NCBI GenBank assembly: GCA_021234155.1
Contig: JAJEKV010000004.1
Coordinates: 10,544,109-10,608,108, forward strand
Length of the DNA stretch: 64,000 bases
Source: Isoetes taiwanensis
Taxonomy: Eukaryota; Streptophyta; Lycopodiopsida; Isoetales; Isoetaceae
Direction of reading: 5' to 3'
A model generated the notes under the pieces. The model was not told where the DNA came from. It made no database searches and saw only the letters and a program-made list of their open reading frames with translations. Below, piece after piece: positions 1-12,540 of the stretch (the first letter of the stretch is position 1; the number at the start of each line of letters is the position of its first letter). Both the position numbers and the translations under genes were made by a program.

Positions 1-104
1 TTTCAGTCTCGCAGGATCAGCTCATGGTCACTCTCGAAATGAAACATGCCCAATTCTCCAGTTGGCACCTTCCAACACACTTATAGCCCAAGTGCTGCTG
101 CTTT

Positions 105-146
105 GAAATAGAATAGAATAGAATAGAATAGAATAGAATAGAACAG
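105..146. repeat. (ATAGA)n microsatellite near left edge
   Basis: About eight pentanucleotide units of AATAG/ATAGA. The preceding 104 bases carry no ORF I recognise. The same pentamer recurs at 12272-12349 next to LINE sequence, so it may be a retroelement tail, but the left edge cuts off the context. Confidence 0.85.
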
Positions 147-852
147 GCCATTAATCATGCTTTCAAAATAGAGAAATCTAAGTTTTAACAATATAGCAAT
201 GCTAACTTCTTCATGCCATGAATAGCATGAAAACATTTACAGTTATGTTTCTCACCTTCATTACTTTGATTCTAAGTTTGGTTCAACTTCTCCCTTGATA
301 GCCTCTTCTGTCAACAAACAAAATATTGTCATTCCTATAATGTCAAGAATTAATCCAAGACACCTTTAAAATATATATGCAAGATAGTGAAATGAAAATA
401 AAAATTACTCAACATGACCGTTTTGCCATGCTTAATGGTCCCTGAAGGCTCCTTGTGGTTGACATGAAGAATCAGTATTTAACCACAATGATCATAGGTC
501 CTCCATCTACATTTTCAAATATGGACCAATTAGGGAGGATCTCTTCGTGTAAGCACTTGAATGACTAGCATGCACCCAATATAACACATTGAATGCAAAC
601 TTCTAGAGCCAACTACTGGAAAGTGAATTATAAATGCGGACCGTCCAGCTAAAAGCCAAACAACACCATAACATAAGTTTGCTATTTAGTATAGAATGAT
701 TCAGACCCTTTTGCCACAGTAGTCGCAAAATACGACTGCCATATACCATATATGACACTATTTGTGACTCCAAAGCTAAAAATGAGACACACAAATTGAA
801 TCTTGCTTTTCCACTGCATGGTAGTCATAAAATATGACACCATTAAAATACT
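147..852. other. AT-rich intergenic DNA, nothing recognised
   Basis: No coding region, RNA gene or clear repeat could be supported here. Several copies of AAATATGACACCA-like text precede the MITE that follows. Confidence 0.5.
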
Positions 853-1027
853 AGTGGAAAACCATGAAAAAATAAGACACGTCTTATTTTTAGTTATATT
901 TTAAATAAGACTAGGTGTCTTATTTTATGGCGGGGGAAATCCCCTGGAATAAAATAAGACTCCATTTACAATCCAAACCTATCCCGAACCTAAATAAGAC
1001 ATGTCTTATTTTCATAGTGGAAAAGTG
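853..1027. mobile_element. Foldback MITE-like element with palindromic termini
   Basis: Two inverted arms of about 30 bp, at 862-892 and 991-1020, read CCATGAAAA..ATAAGACA then [C/T]GTCTTATTT on opposite strands. Each arm is itself nearly a perfect palindrome around AATAAGACATGTCTTATT. Further copies of AATAAGAC/GTCTTATT lie in the interior (905-960). There is no coding capacity. Size and structure fit a non-autonomous DNA transposon. The superfamily is not clear, and I could not fix a target duplication. Confidence 0.6.
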
Positions 1028-2272
1028 AAAATTTTTTAAGACAATAGGTGGTCAAATGTCATTAGATAAAATATGTGACTTTCATAAATAAGACTACCAT
1101 GGAAAAAGGGCCTCATTTGCCAAAACTCTCTATTTAACTTTGCAAAGCTACTGAATACATTAAACATTTAGAGAGATGGAGCAAGTACCTCCATTGCAAA
1201 CCTTCCTATAAGCAAAAACACAGACCTCTACTCCTTCGAAAAAGGTTGAAGTCTTTTTACCGCTCTCTGCTAATGTAATCATTCCAGAAGCTGCTTTTCC
1301 CAAGCCTAACTAAACTCTATTTCGGATGGACAAAATTAATGTTTACAAGGATAACTTCAAACAACCCTAATGCAGCAGCATTGGATAGGATGCAAGGATG
1401 CAAACACAAGGATGCTCAGCTTTGGAATGATGACCGAGATTAGCAAAGCCTGAGACAATTGAACATATGCATATGCAATGAAATTAGAGAAAGGGGCCAA
1501 CCAGCTATCAGATTATGCATGTTACCTTGCAACAAATATACAAAAAATCAAACCCGCTGTTAGGAGTCGTTTTTTCAATCATTGTTGTTTTGTTGTAGAT
1601 GTGTCAGAGCCGGCCAGACCTTTTGGTGTAGATCCGCCACAGAACAGAGCTAAAATCATCCAGTCTAGATCTATTGCCAGATCTCTTGGTGTAGATCGGC
1701 ATAGAACAGAGCTTAACAGGTAGCAAAGCTGAAAACATGTCGGAGTTACACCGCTTCGTCTGGTTCTTTGACCTGTTTAGCAGAATGGGTGGGTCTATTT
1801 CCATTTCGTGTTGTAGAGAGATGGCACGAGGCAACACCACATGCAAAATGGCGACCCAACTTCCATTTTGTAACATGTGATGCCAACATATAATATGTAT
1901 TCAAGTTGGTGGCTAGCTGAGCATGTTTGCTTACACAAGACATGCTGGCCGCCCACTGGCCGCTTTAAGAGTTATGCTATTTGGGCGTTGGGGAGAAGAC
2001 CTTTAGGAGCCATCCAACGGTCCAACTCATGAAAAGACCAAATTGGCCCAAGAAGAAACGAATGGCCATGATCCATCATACCAACGGCCCGGATACGCTC
2101 CCAGAATCCGGGAACTCCCACCCATAGAGCCCCCTCCTCACCCATAGAGCCGTCGGGAATATTCGTAGCCATGCAACATAAAGAAAACTAGAAGCCGGAA
2201 TATTCCCTGGCCACCATCGAATATACATTGCAGAGGCCGGAACAGGACAACATTGCATTTTCGAGGAGGGCC
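1028..2272. other. Upstream region of the G6PDH gene
   Basis: No gene is supported. A partial tandem duplication with the shared core TTGGTGTAGATC and AGAACAGAGCT lies at 1617-1712. The stretch closest to the start codon contains GGCCCA (about 2044-2049) and GGCCCGG (about 2085-2091). These resemble plant site-II elements (TGGGCY), common in housekeeping promoters; this is only a guess from short matches. The transcription start cannot be placed. Confidence 0.4.
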
Positions 2273-5200
2273 ATGGAGGTCGCTTTGGTCGAGCCCCGCG
2301 CTTTCCGCTATCTGCCTCAGGACTTGCAACCTCGGTTATGGCAGATTGGGCGTATTGGGTCTTCTCATAATAGCCTAACATGCAGCAGTTCTTCCTCCCA
2401 TTCTTTTCCGCATGGATTATCGTCGGATTTTTCTTTTCATAGCAATCGACAGCTTAATCTTAGGACAGATGTTGAGAGTCATAAGAAGACCTTGCTGTCT
2501 GGGTCGCTTCCTATCTCTCGTTTCCGTTCTAATGGTGAGCTCCCAGTTATGATTTATTCGTGTAATTTTCATCATGGGTTAGGGAATTATATTGGACTGG
2601 TAACCATTGCCATCAGTAAAAACTTTTCTAAATATCTTGATGTTACTTTCTTCCTTCTAATAATTTTGATTTTGCACCTCAGCTCCACACGCTATCCTGG
2701 GAGAGAGGACATTTGAGCAGGTAGTGAAGGAGCTTAATAGTTTCACAGAAAAGAAAGTAAGCGATGGTGCGGCTACCGGCGACCAGGATTCAGGTTCCAG
2801 TGTTAGCATTACTGTTGTGGGTGCTTCTGGTGATCTGGCAAAGAAGAAAATATTTCCAGCGTTATTTGCCCTGTATTATGAAGGCCATTTGCCTCAGGTT
2901 GCATTCAGATGATTTTAGGAAATAAGTTAGATTAGCTGAAATAGTAACTTCTTGCACTTCTTTTTTATTGCCAGCATTTTACTATCTATGGATATGCGCG
3001 CAGCAAAATGACAGATGAGGAGCTACGATCCATGATCAGTAGTACTTTGACCTGCAGGATTGACAAAAGGTAGCACAAGTTTTTGAAACTTTTATTCAAA
3101 ATGAAGTAGTGCGTGAATTTGTATTATATGCTCAATGCATGTAGGGAGAATTGTGGGGACAAGATTGATGAGTTTTTGAAGAGATGTTTCTATCACTCTG
3201 GGCAGTATAATTCGGAGGCAAACTTCATGGATTTGGATTCAAAGTTGAAGGAACATGAGGTGAGATTCAGTCAATTATATGGTTAATGACCTTGCAAGTT
3301 CATGCCAATGACGTGATGGATGTTTCTGTTAAATTTTTACGGTATAGAGGGAGGGAAACCATAGCATTTGCTATCTGAGGTCTTTAAGATCAGAACACCT
3401 TCTCTGATGTATCCATTCCTATGGTCTATCAACATGGTTATCCTAAAATTCCATGGTTGATGTCCTGCAAGCCTGCGAGAGATTGTATTTTCTCCTAAGA
3501 TTGAACCTAAAGCTTAATGCAATATTATAGAGTCTCGAAAATTATTTTCTCAGCAGATAGTTTATAATGGGAATAGTATGCATGAGAATAGTCATAATGG
3601 ACCTGATTACCAGTTGTCCTAAAGTGAACCTTAAACTGGCACTTTATCCAACATTAATTGTGTGCATTCACTCATATCCCTTCTTCTTTGCGGGATATGA
3701 TTAGGCCGTTAATGCTGCAATTGTTCATGCAGGGACATGTAAGGTCAGCATCACCTACAAAGATGGAGAAGTTCTTATATGAAAGTTCTGACAATCTTTC
3801 CCTATATCTCCACCCCAAGTACTGTATCGTTGAAGGGTTCGGCTCCTTTTTGTCCTAGAACAGATATAACTACTCCTTGGAAAAGACATTCTCTCCTAAT
3901 AGCATCCATTAATGAGGACTGATTTTTCCCTATATCTCCACCCCAAGTACTGTATGATTGAGGGGCTCAGCTCCTTTTTGTCCTAGAACGGGCATGATTA
4001 CTCCCCTTGGATAGACATTCTCTTCTAATAGCATCCATTAATGAGGATTGATATGTCAAATGCACACTCTTCTTGCCTTTCAGTCTCTTTCTAATTCTAA
4101 GTTGGTTATTGGCTTCCTGGTAAAGGAACTTAACAAACTTCTGGTCAGGTCCCTGATATGTTCTTTCGTGATTAAAAGATAGCTCTAAATGCTTACTTTA
4201 TTCATGTAAAAGTAATGTGCTAAAATGAAAAAATCCAAAATAATGCTTGCTACTCCACAAGAACTTCTGGATCCATGTGAACGTCCCACCTAGGAGCTGT
4301 CCTATTGACTGAACATTCTCCAAGGTTGTCTGCCTAAAAAACGGAGTATATGGAACATTCAGTGTTAGGTTTATCAGTTGCAGATAGTCAGCTGTGGTGG
4401 AAAGAAATTTGCTGCATTATCTGAGTCGATATCTTCTTGGAGGCCTAAGTGTAGCTGCTAGTGGCTCCATTATCTTTTGATTGCTTATTCAGCATGTGCT
4501 TAACAATCAAGATCATCTTCTTAGGTCCAAACTTTTGATGCAAACTTCCGTCCTTATCCATGCCGTAACTGATTTTTACATCAATGCACTTTTCCCAGAA
4601 GTGCAGGTAACCAATATACCACCTCCAAATTGCTTAGCATAAACCAGATAACATGGTCAAACCATGTGATGTTATCCTTACACTGCTTAATTGGCCTTTT
4701 GTGACAAGCACACTTTATGTATGGACAAAAGGACCTCCAGTTTGTTCTCACGAAGAAGTCATCTCATGTTCCACCGGATATGCCATGTGGTTCTTCTGGT
4801 TAATACCATACGGGCATGGAAACCGTCTGACATCATTCCTGTTCAGACTCACGAAGAAGTCATCTCATGTTCCACCGGATATGCCATGTGGTTCTTCTGG
4901 TTAATACCATACAGGCATGGAAATAGTCTGACATCATTCCTGTTCAGAATGTCTTCTCCAGCCTCCATGATACCCTTGTCTTTACTTGCGGAGAATTGAT
5001 GTCAGCAACGGTGTTTTGTGGAGGCTTTATAAAGCCAAAGACTAGTGCCAGCCAGTCATTGAAGCCTAGGTAAGCCACAGCCGAATGCCTATTGCAGTCA
5101 TTGAAGCCGAAGACTAGTGCAAGCCACAGCCGAATGCCTATTGCAGTCATTGAAGCCTAGATAAGCCACAGCCGAATGCCTATTGCAGTCATTGAAGCCT

Positions 5201-7834
5201 AGATAAGCCACAGCTGAATGCCTACTATCAGTGGTCGCCAAGTCCGTTTTGTGTCATGCATCATGCATCATGCCCCACAGTTTGTGGGTTACAGAACTGG
5301 ATCCAACCTGAAAGAGTAAGAGGACATGATAATGCGATTTAGGAGTGAACAAAGGATAAGCTCTATGGTCAAAAGTCTAACGTATTGGAGTATTATACAA
5401 GCTAGAAGAAACAAATGTTATTAAGGAGTCAAAAGGATTAGCTCTATGGTCAAAAAGTCTAGCTTATTGGAGTATTATAAGCTGTAAGAAACAAGTCCTA
5501 TGTCCAGTTACAAGTTAGTGCAAAACTTGGAGCAATTCCAGCATAAACAAGCTTTTGAGGGAAAGGAACATTTTTGGAATAAGCAGCCAATGAATTAAAC
5601 TGAACACCGAAAAGGAACTAATATCCAGTTTTTTTTACTTAAAACCCCAGTTGTGTTATGACCATAAGCTTGCTGAATTTGTAAGATAATCTGCTATAGC
5701 AAGTTGAAAAATTAAAGCATAAATCATAGACACCTGTTTGGTCACTGCTTCATGATGTCAGCAGACAATCTCTTAAATATAGTAAGATAGTATGTTGGTA
5801 TTTAGAGCATTTTATTATATTGGAATCGGCAAAATGCTTATAGAGGAGGATTAAATCAAGGAAATTATCATGATTTTAATAAATCACAAATTGGGAATAT
5901 GGAAGGGCAACCCCTTTTTTTTAATATGGATGGTTATGTGCATTATTTGGATATGCCGCAATAAGCTAACTAACCTAGATGGACTTTTTCATTTAGCCAC
6001 TTAATATCCTTTACTGAAGAATACATGTGCGCTTTTGCTCAGGGTGGCAGGCTAGCAAACCGCTTGTATTATCTATCTATTCCACCAAATGTGTTTGTTG
6101 ATGTGGCAAGGTGTGCAAGTCGGTGTGCGTCTTCTCTTAACGGATGGACTAGAGTAATTGTGGAAAAACCATTTGGACGGGATTCAGAATCTTCAGCGGA
6201 GCTTACTAATGGCTTGAAACAGTATTTGACTGAGGAGCAGATATATAGGTAAATATTTTATTGCAATGCTGAATAATAGCGACGAAAAGTTTGTTGCTGA
6301 ATTCTGGTGGGCCCATTGCAGAATCGATCACTATTTAGGAAAAGAGCTCGTGGAAAATTTGTCAATTTTGAGGTTTTCAAACCTTGTGTTTGAACCTTTG
6401 TGGTCAAGGCAATATATAAGGAACGTACAGTTCAATTTCTCAGAGGATTTTGGGACTGAGGGACGAGGAGGGTAAGTAGTAATTGTTGGAAATATTCCTT
6501 CATTTTTTCTTACGTTTCGACTTGGAATTCTCAGGGAAAATGGATTTATTTCTAGTTTTAGGACCTGGAAAACACATCTTAATGCTAGAAAAGGACTAGT
6601 CTGACTGCATTTATCGTGCCAACCTTCTCTAATCTCAAGCTGTATATGCCCTGTGTTTCTTTTTTGAGAAAGTATTGTCACAGCCATATATTATAATTCA
6701 TTGACCCTTTTGTCTTTAATGGTCTCAGATATTTTGACAGTTATGGCATAATACGTGATATAATGCAAAACCATCTTCTCCAGATACTGGCGTTATTTGC
6801 AATGGAACCTCCTGTTAGTCTTGATGCAGAGGACATACGAAATGAGAAGGTATTATATTGTTTGCTTCTGTGATGCTGGTTTAACTGGTGCAAAATCTGC
6901 TGGGTTTGTTATGACAGCATGTGCTGAAGTTTAGTAGTGATGTTCTGTCTATCACTTATTGATTTCTAAAGCAGGCTTTTTGACAGGTTAAGGTTCTCAG
7001 GTCAATGCGTCCATTGCAGCTTGAAGATGTTGTTATTGGGCAGTATAAAAGTCATGTCAAAGGAGGAGTAAAATATCCTTCTTATATAGATGATAAAACT
7101 GTTCCCAAGAATAGCATTACACCTACATTTGCAGCAGCCGCACTTTTTATTGATAATGCAAGATGGGATGGCGTTCCCTTCCTTATGAAAGCAGGAAAGG
7201 CCCTTCATAACAAAAGGTAGACCACTATGCCGCGCCATTCTGAGTAATGCACGGTTTTTATGCAGTTACTTAATTACTTTTTCTTTTTCTTCTTGCAGAG
7301 CTGAAATTAGAGTTCAGTTTAGACATGTGCCAGGAAATCTCTATAAAAGGAATGGAATGGACTTGGATATGTCGACGAACGAATTAGTCATTCGTGTTCA
7401 GCCTGATGAAGCCATTTACTTGAAAATCAACAACAAAGTACCTGGCTTGGGAATGAGGCTTGATCGAAGTAACTTGAACTTGCTTTACTCAGATAGGTAC
7501 AGCATTATTTTGATGACAGTAGTGTTTATTAAATTCTTTATGATAATCTTGCCTTGTGATATCTCTATGCCAACTTGTGTGCAGATATTCGCGGGAAATT
7601 CCTGATGCCTATGAAAGATTGTTGCTGGATGCCATTGCTGGGGAGAGGCGCCTTTTCATTCGTAGTGATGAGCTTGATGCGGCATGGGCTCTGTTCACAC
7701 CACTACTGAAGGAGTTAGAGCAGAAGAGAGTGACCCCAGAACTTTATCCTTATGGCAGTCGTGGACCAGTTGGTGCCCATTATTTGGCTGCCAAGTATAA
7801 TGTAAGATGGGGTGATATTGGAAGTGAAAAATAG
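2273..7834 (+). CDS. G6PD: Glucose-6-phosphate 1-dehydrogenase, chloroplastic (10 exons)
   Basis: Oxidises glucose 6-phosphate with NADP+ to 6-phosphogluconolactone, the first step of the plastid oxidative pentose phosphate pathway. Exons with GT-AG borders: 2273-2534, 2683-2897, 2975-3069, 3145-3259, 6043-6248, 6322-6471, 6729-6849, 6987-7216, 7299-7496, 7585-7834 (stop TAG). Joined they total 1842 nt, or 613 codons, close to known plastid isoforms. Exon 1 is Ser/Arg-rich, as expected for a transit peptide. Exon 2 carries the dinucleotide-binding [16 protein letters not shown]. Exons 5-6 carry the substrate site RIDHYLGKE, and the end reads [15 protein letters not shown]. Two cysteines eight residues apart (CRIDKRENC, exon 3/4 junction) match the thioredoxin-controlled pair of redox-regulated P1/P2 isoforms, so light inactivation is expected. 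The first ATG at 2228 would add 15 residues; I prefer 2273. No frame breaks were seen. Confidence 0.95.
3797..4051. repeat. 128-bp tandem duplication in G6PDH intron 4
   Basis: Two diverged copies with a period of about 128 bp, both starting TTTCCCTATATCTCC and ending near AATGAGGA[C/T]TGAT. They lie inside the 2.8 kb intron 4. Confidence 0.85.
4747..4947. repeat. 101-bp tandem duplication in G6PDH intron 4
   Basis: Two nearly identical copies (period 101 bp) beginning CTCACGAAGAAGTC and ending CATTCCTGTTCAG. Open frames across this stretch are an effect of the duplication. Confidence 0.9.
5053..5226. repeat. Four-copy short tandem repeat in G6PDH intron 4
   Basis: Four copies of a 40-60 bp unit with the core AGTCATTGAAGCC and CCACAGC[C/T]GAATGCCTA. 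One copy holds an extra GAAGACTAGTGC segment. Confidence 0.85.
5340..5495. repeat. Degenerate tandem duplication in G6PDH intron 4
   Basis: Two copies of AGCTCTATGGTCAAAA..GTCTA[A/G]C followed by TATTGGAGTATTATA, period about 90 bp. Confidence 0.75.
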
Positions 7835-9129
7835 AATTAATAGCTATATCTCCCATTCCATTATGGTATCGCCCTGTAAAAGTTTGGGGAGATCCATGTT
7901 TTAGGGCCGGGTTGTTTTTTGTCTGCAAGCCTGGAAAGGTATTGGCATGAGGACGAGTAACTTCTGTTAGAGGGCTCTCATTACGAAATTAGTAGTGGTC
8001 GTAATGCGACACAGTTGGCCAGGTTTATTTGGATAATTATCCTTACTTGTATTGAATTATAAACACAATAATATACGCAGTTGGCCAGGTTTACTTGAAT
8101 ATTTTTCTTTTCTTGTATATAATAAATCATAAATACAATAATTTAATGAGATGATCAAAGTTTCATCAGCAGATCCACCAGATGACCAATAAGCAGATCA
8201 ATGATCTCAGGAAGACAGCAGAAAAAAGGTGAGTAGGCGAGACCTAGCCTATCGTGTAGCTATTGAACACCAGGTACGCATTCTATTTTACTTTCCTAGT
8301 TCGCATAACTATACTACATAACGAGTTTGGATTAGCTTCCATATGCCTATATTTTTAGTCTGGAGCATCGGCTGTGGCGACCTCTGTGGTCAAACATGTG
8401 TCTCTATTTTGGTCCTCACGAGTCTGAAGCAAGGTCCTGCATGCATGCACAATGGTGCGAGTTTCTAAAGATTATCATTAGCCAATGCAGTTTTTTGAGT
8501 AAGGTATGTAGTACCTGTTTGGTCAGCGTCATTGTTTGGTATGTTATGTTTCATGTGGGGCCTCTTGTCTTGACATATCTATGCATTACTAGATCTCGTT
8601 AGTGCTGGCAACAGATCATTTCACTCGTACTTCCTAGTTCAAAACCTATCTGGCAGTTCAAGAAAATTAGTCCAGCTAAAGAGGATAAGAGAATTAGCCA
8701 CTGTGAAGTGATAAGTTCGTGCTTATAGTTGTCTATCAGGATCCACATTTATAGTCGATCGGAAGGATGCATTGGGATTGTTAATAGTTTTCTTAACGGA
8801 ATTTTAATCAAAAGCCTGATTCTCCCTGCCCTCTAGAGCACGGAATTTAGATTATTCTTCGATTCATGGAGTTGCGTGAAATCCACCATTAGCTAAGCAA
8901 TCATCTGGTTGCATTATTCCAGGTCCTATTTCAACCGAAGCTACCGTTTCGTTTGCCCGAACGATGGCGTCTCCAATCCCTTCAAAATTTTGCTAGGTGT
9001 GTTGTACAGAATTGAGCCTTAGCTCCATGACACATTTAACTTGTTGATGCATTTCGAGCATTGAGATCTGGAATAGGCTAACTAAGGTTAGGATAATAGG
9101 ATCTGAACTGGATAGTGCAGAAGTATTAT
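7835..9129. other. 3' flank of G6PDH and intergenic DNA
   Basis: AATAAA-type sequences near 8060-8130 could serve as polyadenylation signals. A short duplication around CAGTTGGCCAGGTTTA occurs at about 8010 and 8080. I see no further gene. Confidence 0.4.
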
Positions 9130-9309
9130 AGCAGGAAGATTGTAGCATGATCCATGTAAGTACTGTTGATCCATTGTGGTCGTGTCCATGATTCTTAACA
9201 GAGTTCTAATTGAAGGTAGCAGGAAGATTGTAGCATGATCCATGTAAGTACTGTTGATCCATTGTGGTCCTGTCCTGTCCATGATTCTTAACAGAGTTCT
9301 AATTGAAGG
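9130..9309. repeat. 88-bp tandem duplication
   Basis: Two near-identical copies beginning AGCAGGAAGATTGTAGCATG and ending GAGTTCTAATTGAAGGT. The second has an extra 5-bp CTGTC. Confidence 0.9.
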
Positions 9310-9832
9310 TGGAAGTTGATAGAAAGATGCTAATTACTTCATTGATGGACGAGAATTTTGCAAAAGATGCACTGAGATCTGCTCCATATTTTTATTGCAT
9401 GATTTTTGGATATTAATCTGATATTTTATTGCATTCTTTTTTGGATAATTCTTCTACGGAATCTTATTGGATAATTCTTCTACAAAATCTTATTTAAAGC
9501 TTATTCTCCTTTTGTGGTACGAAATGGACTTAAATTGCTTTGTGGATAGAGGCACGTGGTGTTCTGATCATATAACTTAATTCAAATTTTGCTAGACTTA
9601 CGCTTGAAAATATACGCACATTGAGTGCAGCCTTAACTGCAGAAGTTGAACCCGGTTCATTTTGGAGCATCGGGATCATAACTAAGATAAATAAGGTAAG
9701 ATGTTATTTGTATATATTATGGATGAATTCATGTATTATGTATTATGGATTCTTGGCTGTTAGATGGAAGGAAATTTCATGGGATATGCCAAGGCATGGG
9801 ATCCTGGCCCCTCATCAAAGCATTTGACCATC

Positions 9833-9909
9833 GTGGCTTCTTGCTGAAGTCTTGCAGCGTCCGCCAGATATGTGGCTTCTTGCTGAAGCCGTGCAGCCTT
9901 CGCCAGAAT
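9833..9909. repeat. 39-bp tandem duplication
   Basis: Two copies starting GTGGCTTCTTGCTGAAG and ending CGCCAGA. No coding role is visible. Confidence 0.8.
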
Positions 9910-10059
9910 TGTGCTGCAGCACATACAATAAGAAGAGGCCAGCCTGTCCTGCAGCACAAATAAAAAGAAGAGGTAAACAAGCACAAATAAAAAGAGGAGG
10001 TAACGCATATACTCAGGCTAGAGGAATTGAACCCCTTGCGCATAGTGCAAGCCATAGTC

Positions 10060-10195
10060 CCTTAGAGGGTGTCGAGGGCTATTTTGATGCAACATGCAAA
10101 TTCAAGCAATCAAAACTATAGTAATCCATTAGAGGGTCGAGGGCTATTTTGACGCAACATGCAAATTCGAGCAATCAAAACTACAGTAATCCACA
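10060..10195. repeat. 67-69 bp tandem duplication
   Basis: Two copies of TTAGAGGGT..CGAGGGCTATTTTGA and ACATGCAAATTC, ending in AGTAATCCA. Confidence 0.85.
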
Positions 10196-10460
10196 CATCG
10201 GAATTCAGAAACATCAAGAAGTATAGAAATTTTTTAAAGCATTTTCCTAGTTCCATATCCAATCGTGTTCTTCAGTCAAGCCTTTTCCACATATGCTTCA
10301 ACACCTCCATTGCAGAATAAATACTTGCAATCAAGCACCAACACAAGCAAACACCAACACGTAAATGCAACTTGGGTTGCATTCTGCCGTATTTGCCAAT
10401 GGCACTGTGCCATCTGGCCGAGTATTTTTTTCGGAACTTCTAGCAAGCTCAACAGCGCCA

Positions 10461-10586
10461 GCCGTTCTTGAAGTTACCTTGTATTCTTGAGGATTTACTT
10501 TGAATTCTCACCATCTACCGCGGCGGCCGTTCTTGAAGTTACCTTGCATTCTTGAGGATTTACTTTGGATTCTCACCATCTACCTC
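10461..10586. repeat. 65-bp tandem duplication
   Basis: Two copies beginning GCCGTTCTTGAAGTTACCTT and ending TCTCACCATCTACC. Confidence 0.9.
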
Positions 10587-10810
10587 TCATTTTGACGTTT
10601 CTACCCTTGATTTTGAAGATTTTACCCCTGATTTTGGAGCTCCAAGATGCAGAACACAATCCAAATTGCATCCACGTTATAAGACTCGCAGTTTATTGCT
10701 CATTCCCAGAGAGGAATCCTTGCCGATGCGTGAGAATGCCCAGTAAACTGCGATTCTTATATACAAGAAGCAACCAAGTAAGCGGAAAAGAAATAACTAG
10801 AAATCTTTGA

Positions 10811-11045
10811 AAGGATAAGATCCTCGAATGAAGGCTTTATTCTATTTGCAGAGCTTAAAGCTGATGTTACTATGTCTTTATAGTTTGTTCTAAAAAATAT
10901 TCTAAAAACAAAATCACAAATTATTTGTAATAAATTTGGATTTTTCAGATAACCTAGAGCAAATAAGTGTTCACTATTGCCTTGCGCAAAATGATGCATG
11001 GATATGAAGCAAACTATTTAGGCATTATCTAGAGGCCATACCCCT
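10811..11045. repeat. Dispersed repeat, uninterrupted copy
   Basis: This segment (AAGGCTTTATT, then TTGTTCTAAAAAATATTCTA, then ATGGATATGAAGCA, GGCATTA and CCATACCC) recurs at 11763-12540, where a LINE splits it. The two copies define the empty and filled states of the LINE site. The nature of the repeat is unknown. Confidence 0.7.
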
Positions 11046-11762
11046 TGGCCTGGTTCAAAAAGCCTCATTACTGTCCCGAAACATCTGCCAAGACAAATAG
11101 CCATGACATTGCTTAACAAACTAGATGCATAGAGCCCTCAAGCATTATCTCATATGTATGCGTTGTTTGCCTGTGAAGTTTAGACAACTAAAGATAACAA
11201 ACAATTATGTATATTGTGTTATGACAAAAATGTACAAAACCACATAGTTTAACTTTGAAGTATCTTAATTCCCTCATGGTCACCACATTTTCAGGCCCAT
11301 TCCTTTGTCACTCTGCTCTGTCATGTTTTAAAAAGAATGAGAAAATAGTATTTCAGAACCAGTCTTTCTTGGGGCATAGATAAGTTTTCGAAGCAAGTTG
11401 CTTTAGATAACTGCCAGTCCAACTTTGAACAATGATCTAAGTTATTCACACACCTCCTTTGTATGCGCACTTGAGGTCACTTGCTTTAGACAAATACTAC
11501 TACCATGTTTGGAAGGTGAAGAGAGAGTAACATCTCACCTTCATCATAAGCTAATGTCTGACCAGTGTGAACATGGAACAATAATTTAAGATGCAGATCA
11601 TGGTTAAATAACAATCTAGCCCTATCCCATGGCCCGCTAGGGTCCACGTGGACGTTAAATAATACCGACCCACCCACCCCACCACCCACCCACCCACCAA
11701 ATAATTAAACATCTCCCGTGGAACATGCTATGAGGCTCTTGTAGCTCTAATTGTACTCTAAA
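11046..11762. other. Intergenic DNA with a (CCCA)n tract
   Basis: A CCCACC-rich simple tract lies at 11669-11698. Nothing else is recognised. Confidence 0.5.
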
Positions 11763-11850
11763 AGGGTAAGATCCTTAGCTAAAGGCTTTATTGTATCTGT
11801 AGAGTTTAAAGCCTAGATTCCTATGTCTTTATATGTCTCTGCAATTTGTT

Positions 11851-12386
11851 ATAAGAATGAGAATGGTTTTTTATCGTCCACTGAGACCAATCGGCCTATG
11901 GGACCCAGAAGGAGCGCAACAAACTTATTACTGTCGGGGTTAAAAAACCCTCGCCCGAAGGGTTTTCGAGGGAAAAACCGTGGCAGTAATAAGAATGCTG
12001 TCAAACTGTACAAGTATACATCATCATGAAATAAATGTGTATATACATGTCAAGCGCGTGCCCGAGGACATAGCTGATCTCGCATGTCCATGACCTCCTG
12101 AAGGTATGATCCTAGCACCCCTACGGATGCCGTGCTCAATGTCACATGTAGCGGCTGGCCAGGCCTGACCAACTCAGCATAGCGCGTCCGGATTTGATCA
12201 TATGCTGGGCAACTTTGAAGGGTATGAGATTCATCCTCAATGACTCCCATTTGGCAGCATTGACAGAGCCAAGAATAGAATAGAATAGAATAGAATAGAA
12301 TAGAATAGAATAGAATAGAATAGAATAGAATAGAATAGAATAGAATAGATTTTTTAACGTCAATGAAGACCGACCATAAATTTTTT
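11851..12386 (-). mobile_element. 5'-truncated LINE insertion, 536 bp
   Basis: Flanked by an 8-bp duplication AATTTGTT (11843-11850 and 12387-12394) within a repeat that is intact at 10811-11045. On the minus strand it carries the C-terminal zinc-binding end of a LINE ORF2 (about 12262-12050: CQCC, then H and C in HTLQSC, followed by PAYDQIR). This matches the zf-RVT tail of plant non-LTR reverse transcriptases. A 3' UTR with a strong hairpin follows (11924-11993), then the end GGACGATAAAAA. A (TTCTA)n run and about 35 further bases lie 5' of the ORF on that strand, so the insertion may be composite. It is not active. Confidence 0.75.
12272..12349. repeat. (TAGAA)n microsatellite inside the LINE insertion
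   Basis: About 15 units of the pentamer GAATA. On the minus strand it directly precedes the LINE coding fragment. Confidence 0.95.
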
Positions 12387-12540
12387 AATTTGTTCTAAAA
12401 AATATTCTAGGAAAAAATGACAAATTATCCTGTATAATTTGGTTTTTCCATATAACCTAGAGCAAACTAGTGTTCTATTATCTTGCACAAAATGAAGCAT
12501 GGATATGAAGCAGGCTATTTAGGCATTAGCCACAAGCCAT

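Noticed and set aside
1-104. Minus-strand terminal exon reading MFHFESDHELILRD
   Set aside because: Protein-like, but the window edge cuts it, no splice site is convincing and the family is not recognised.
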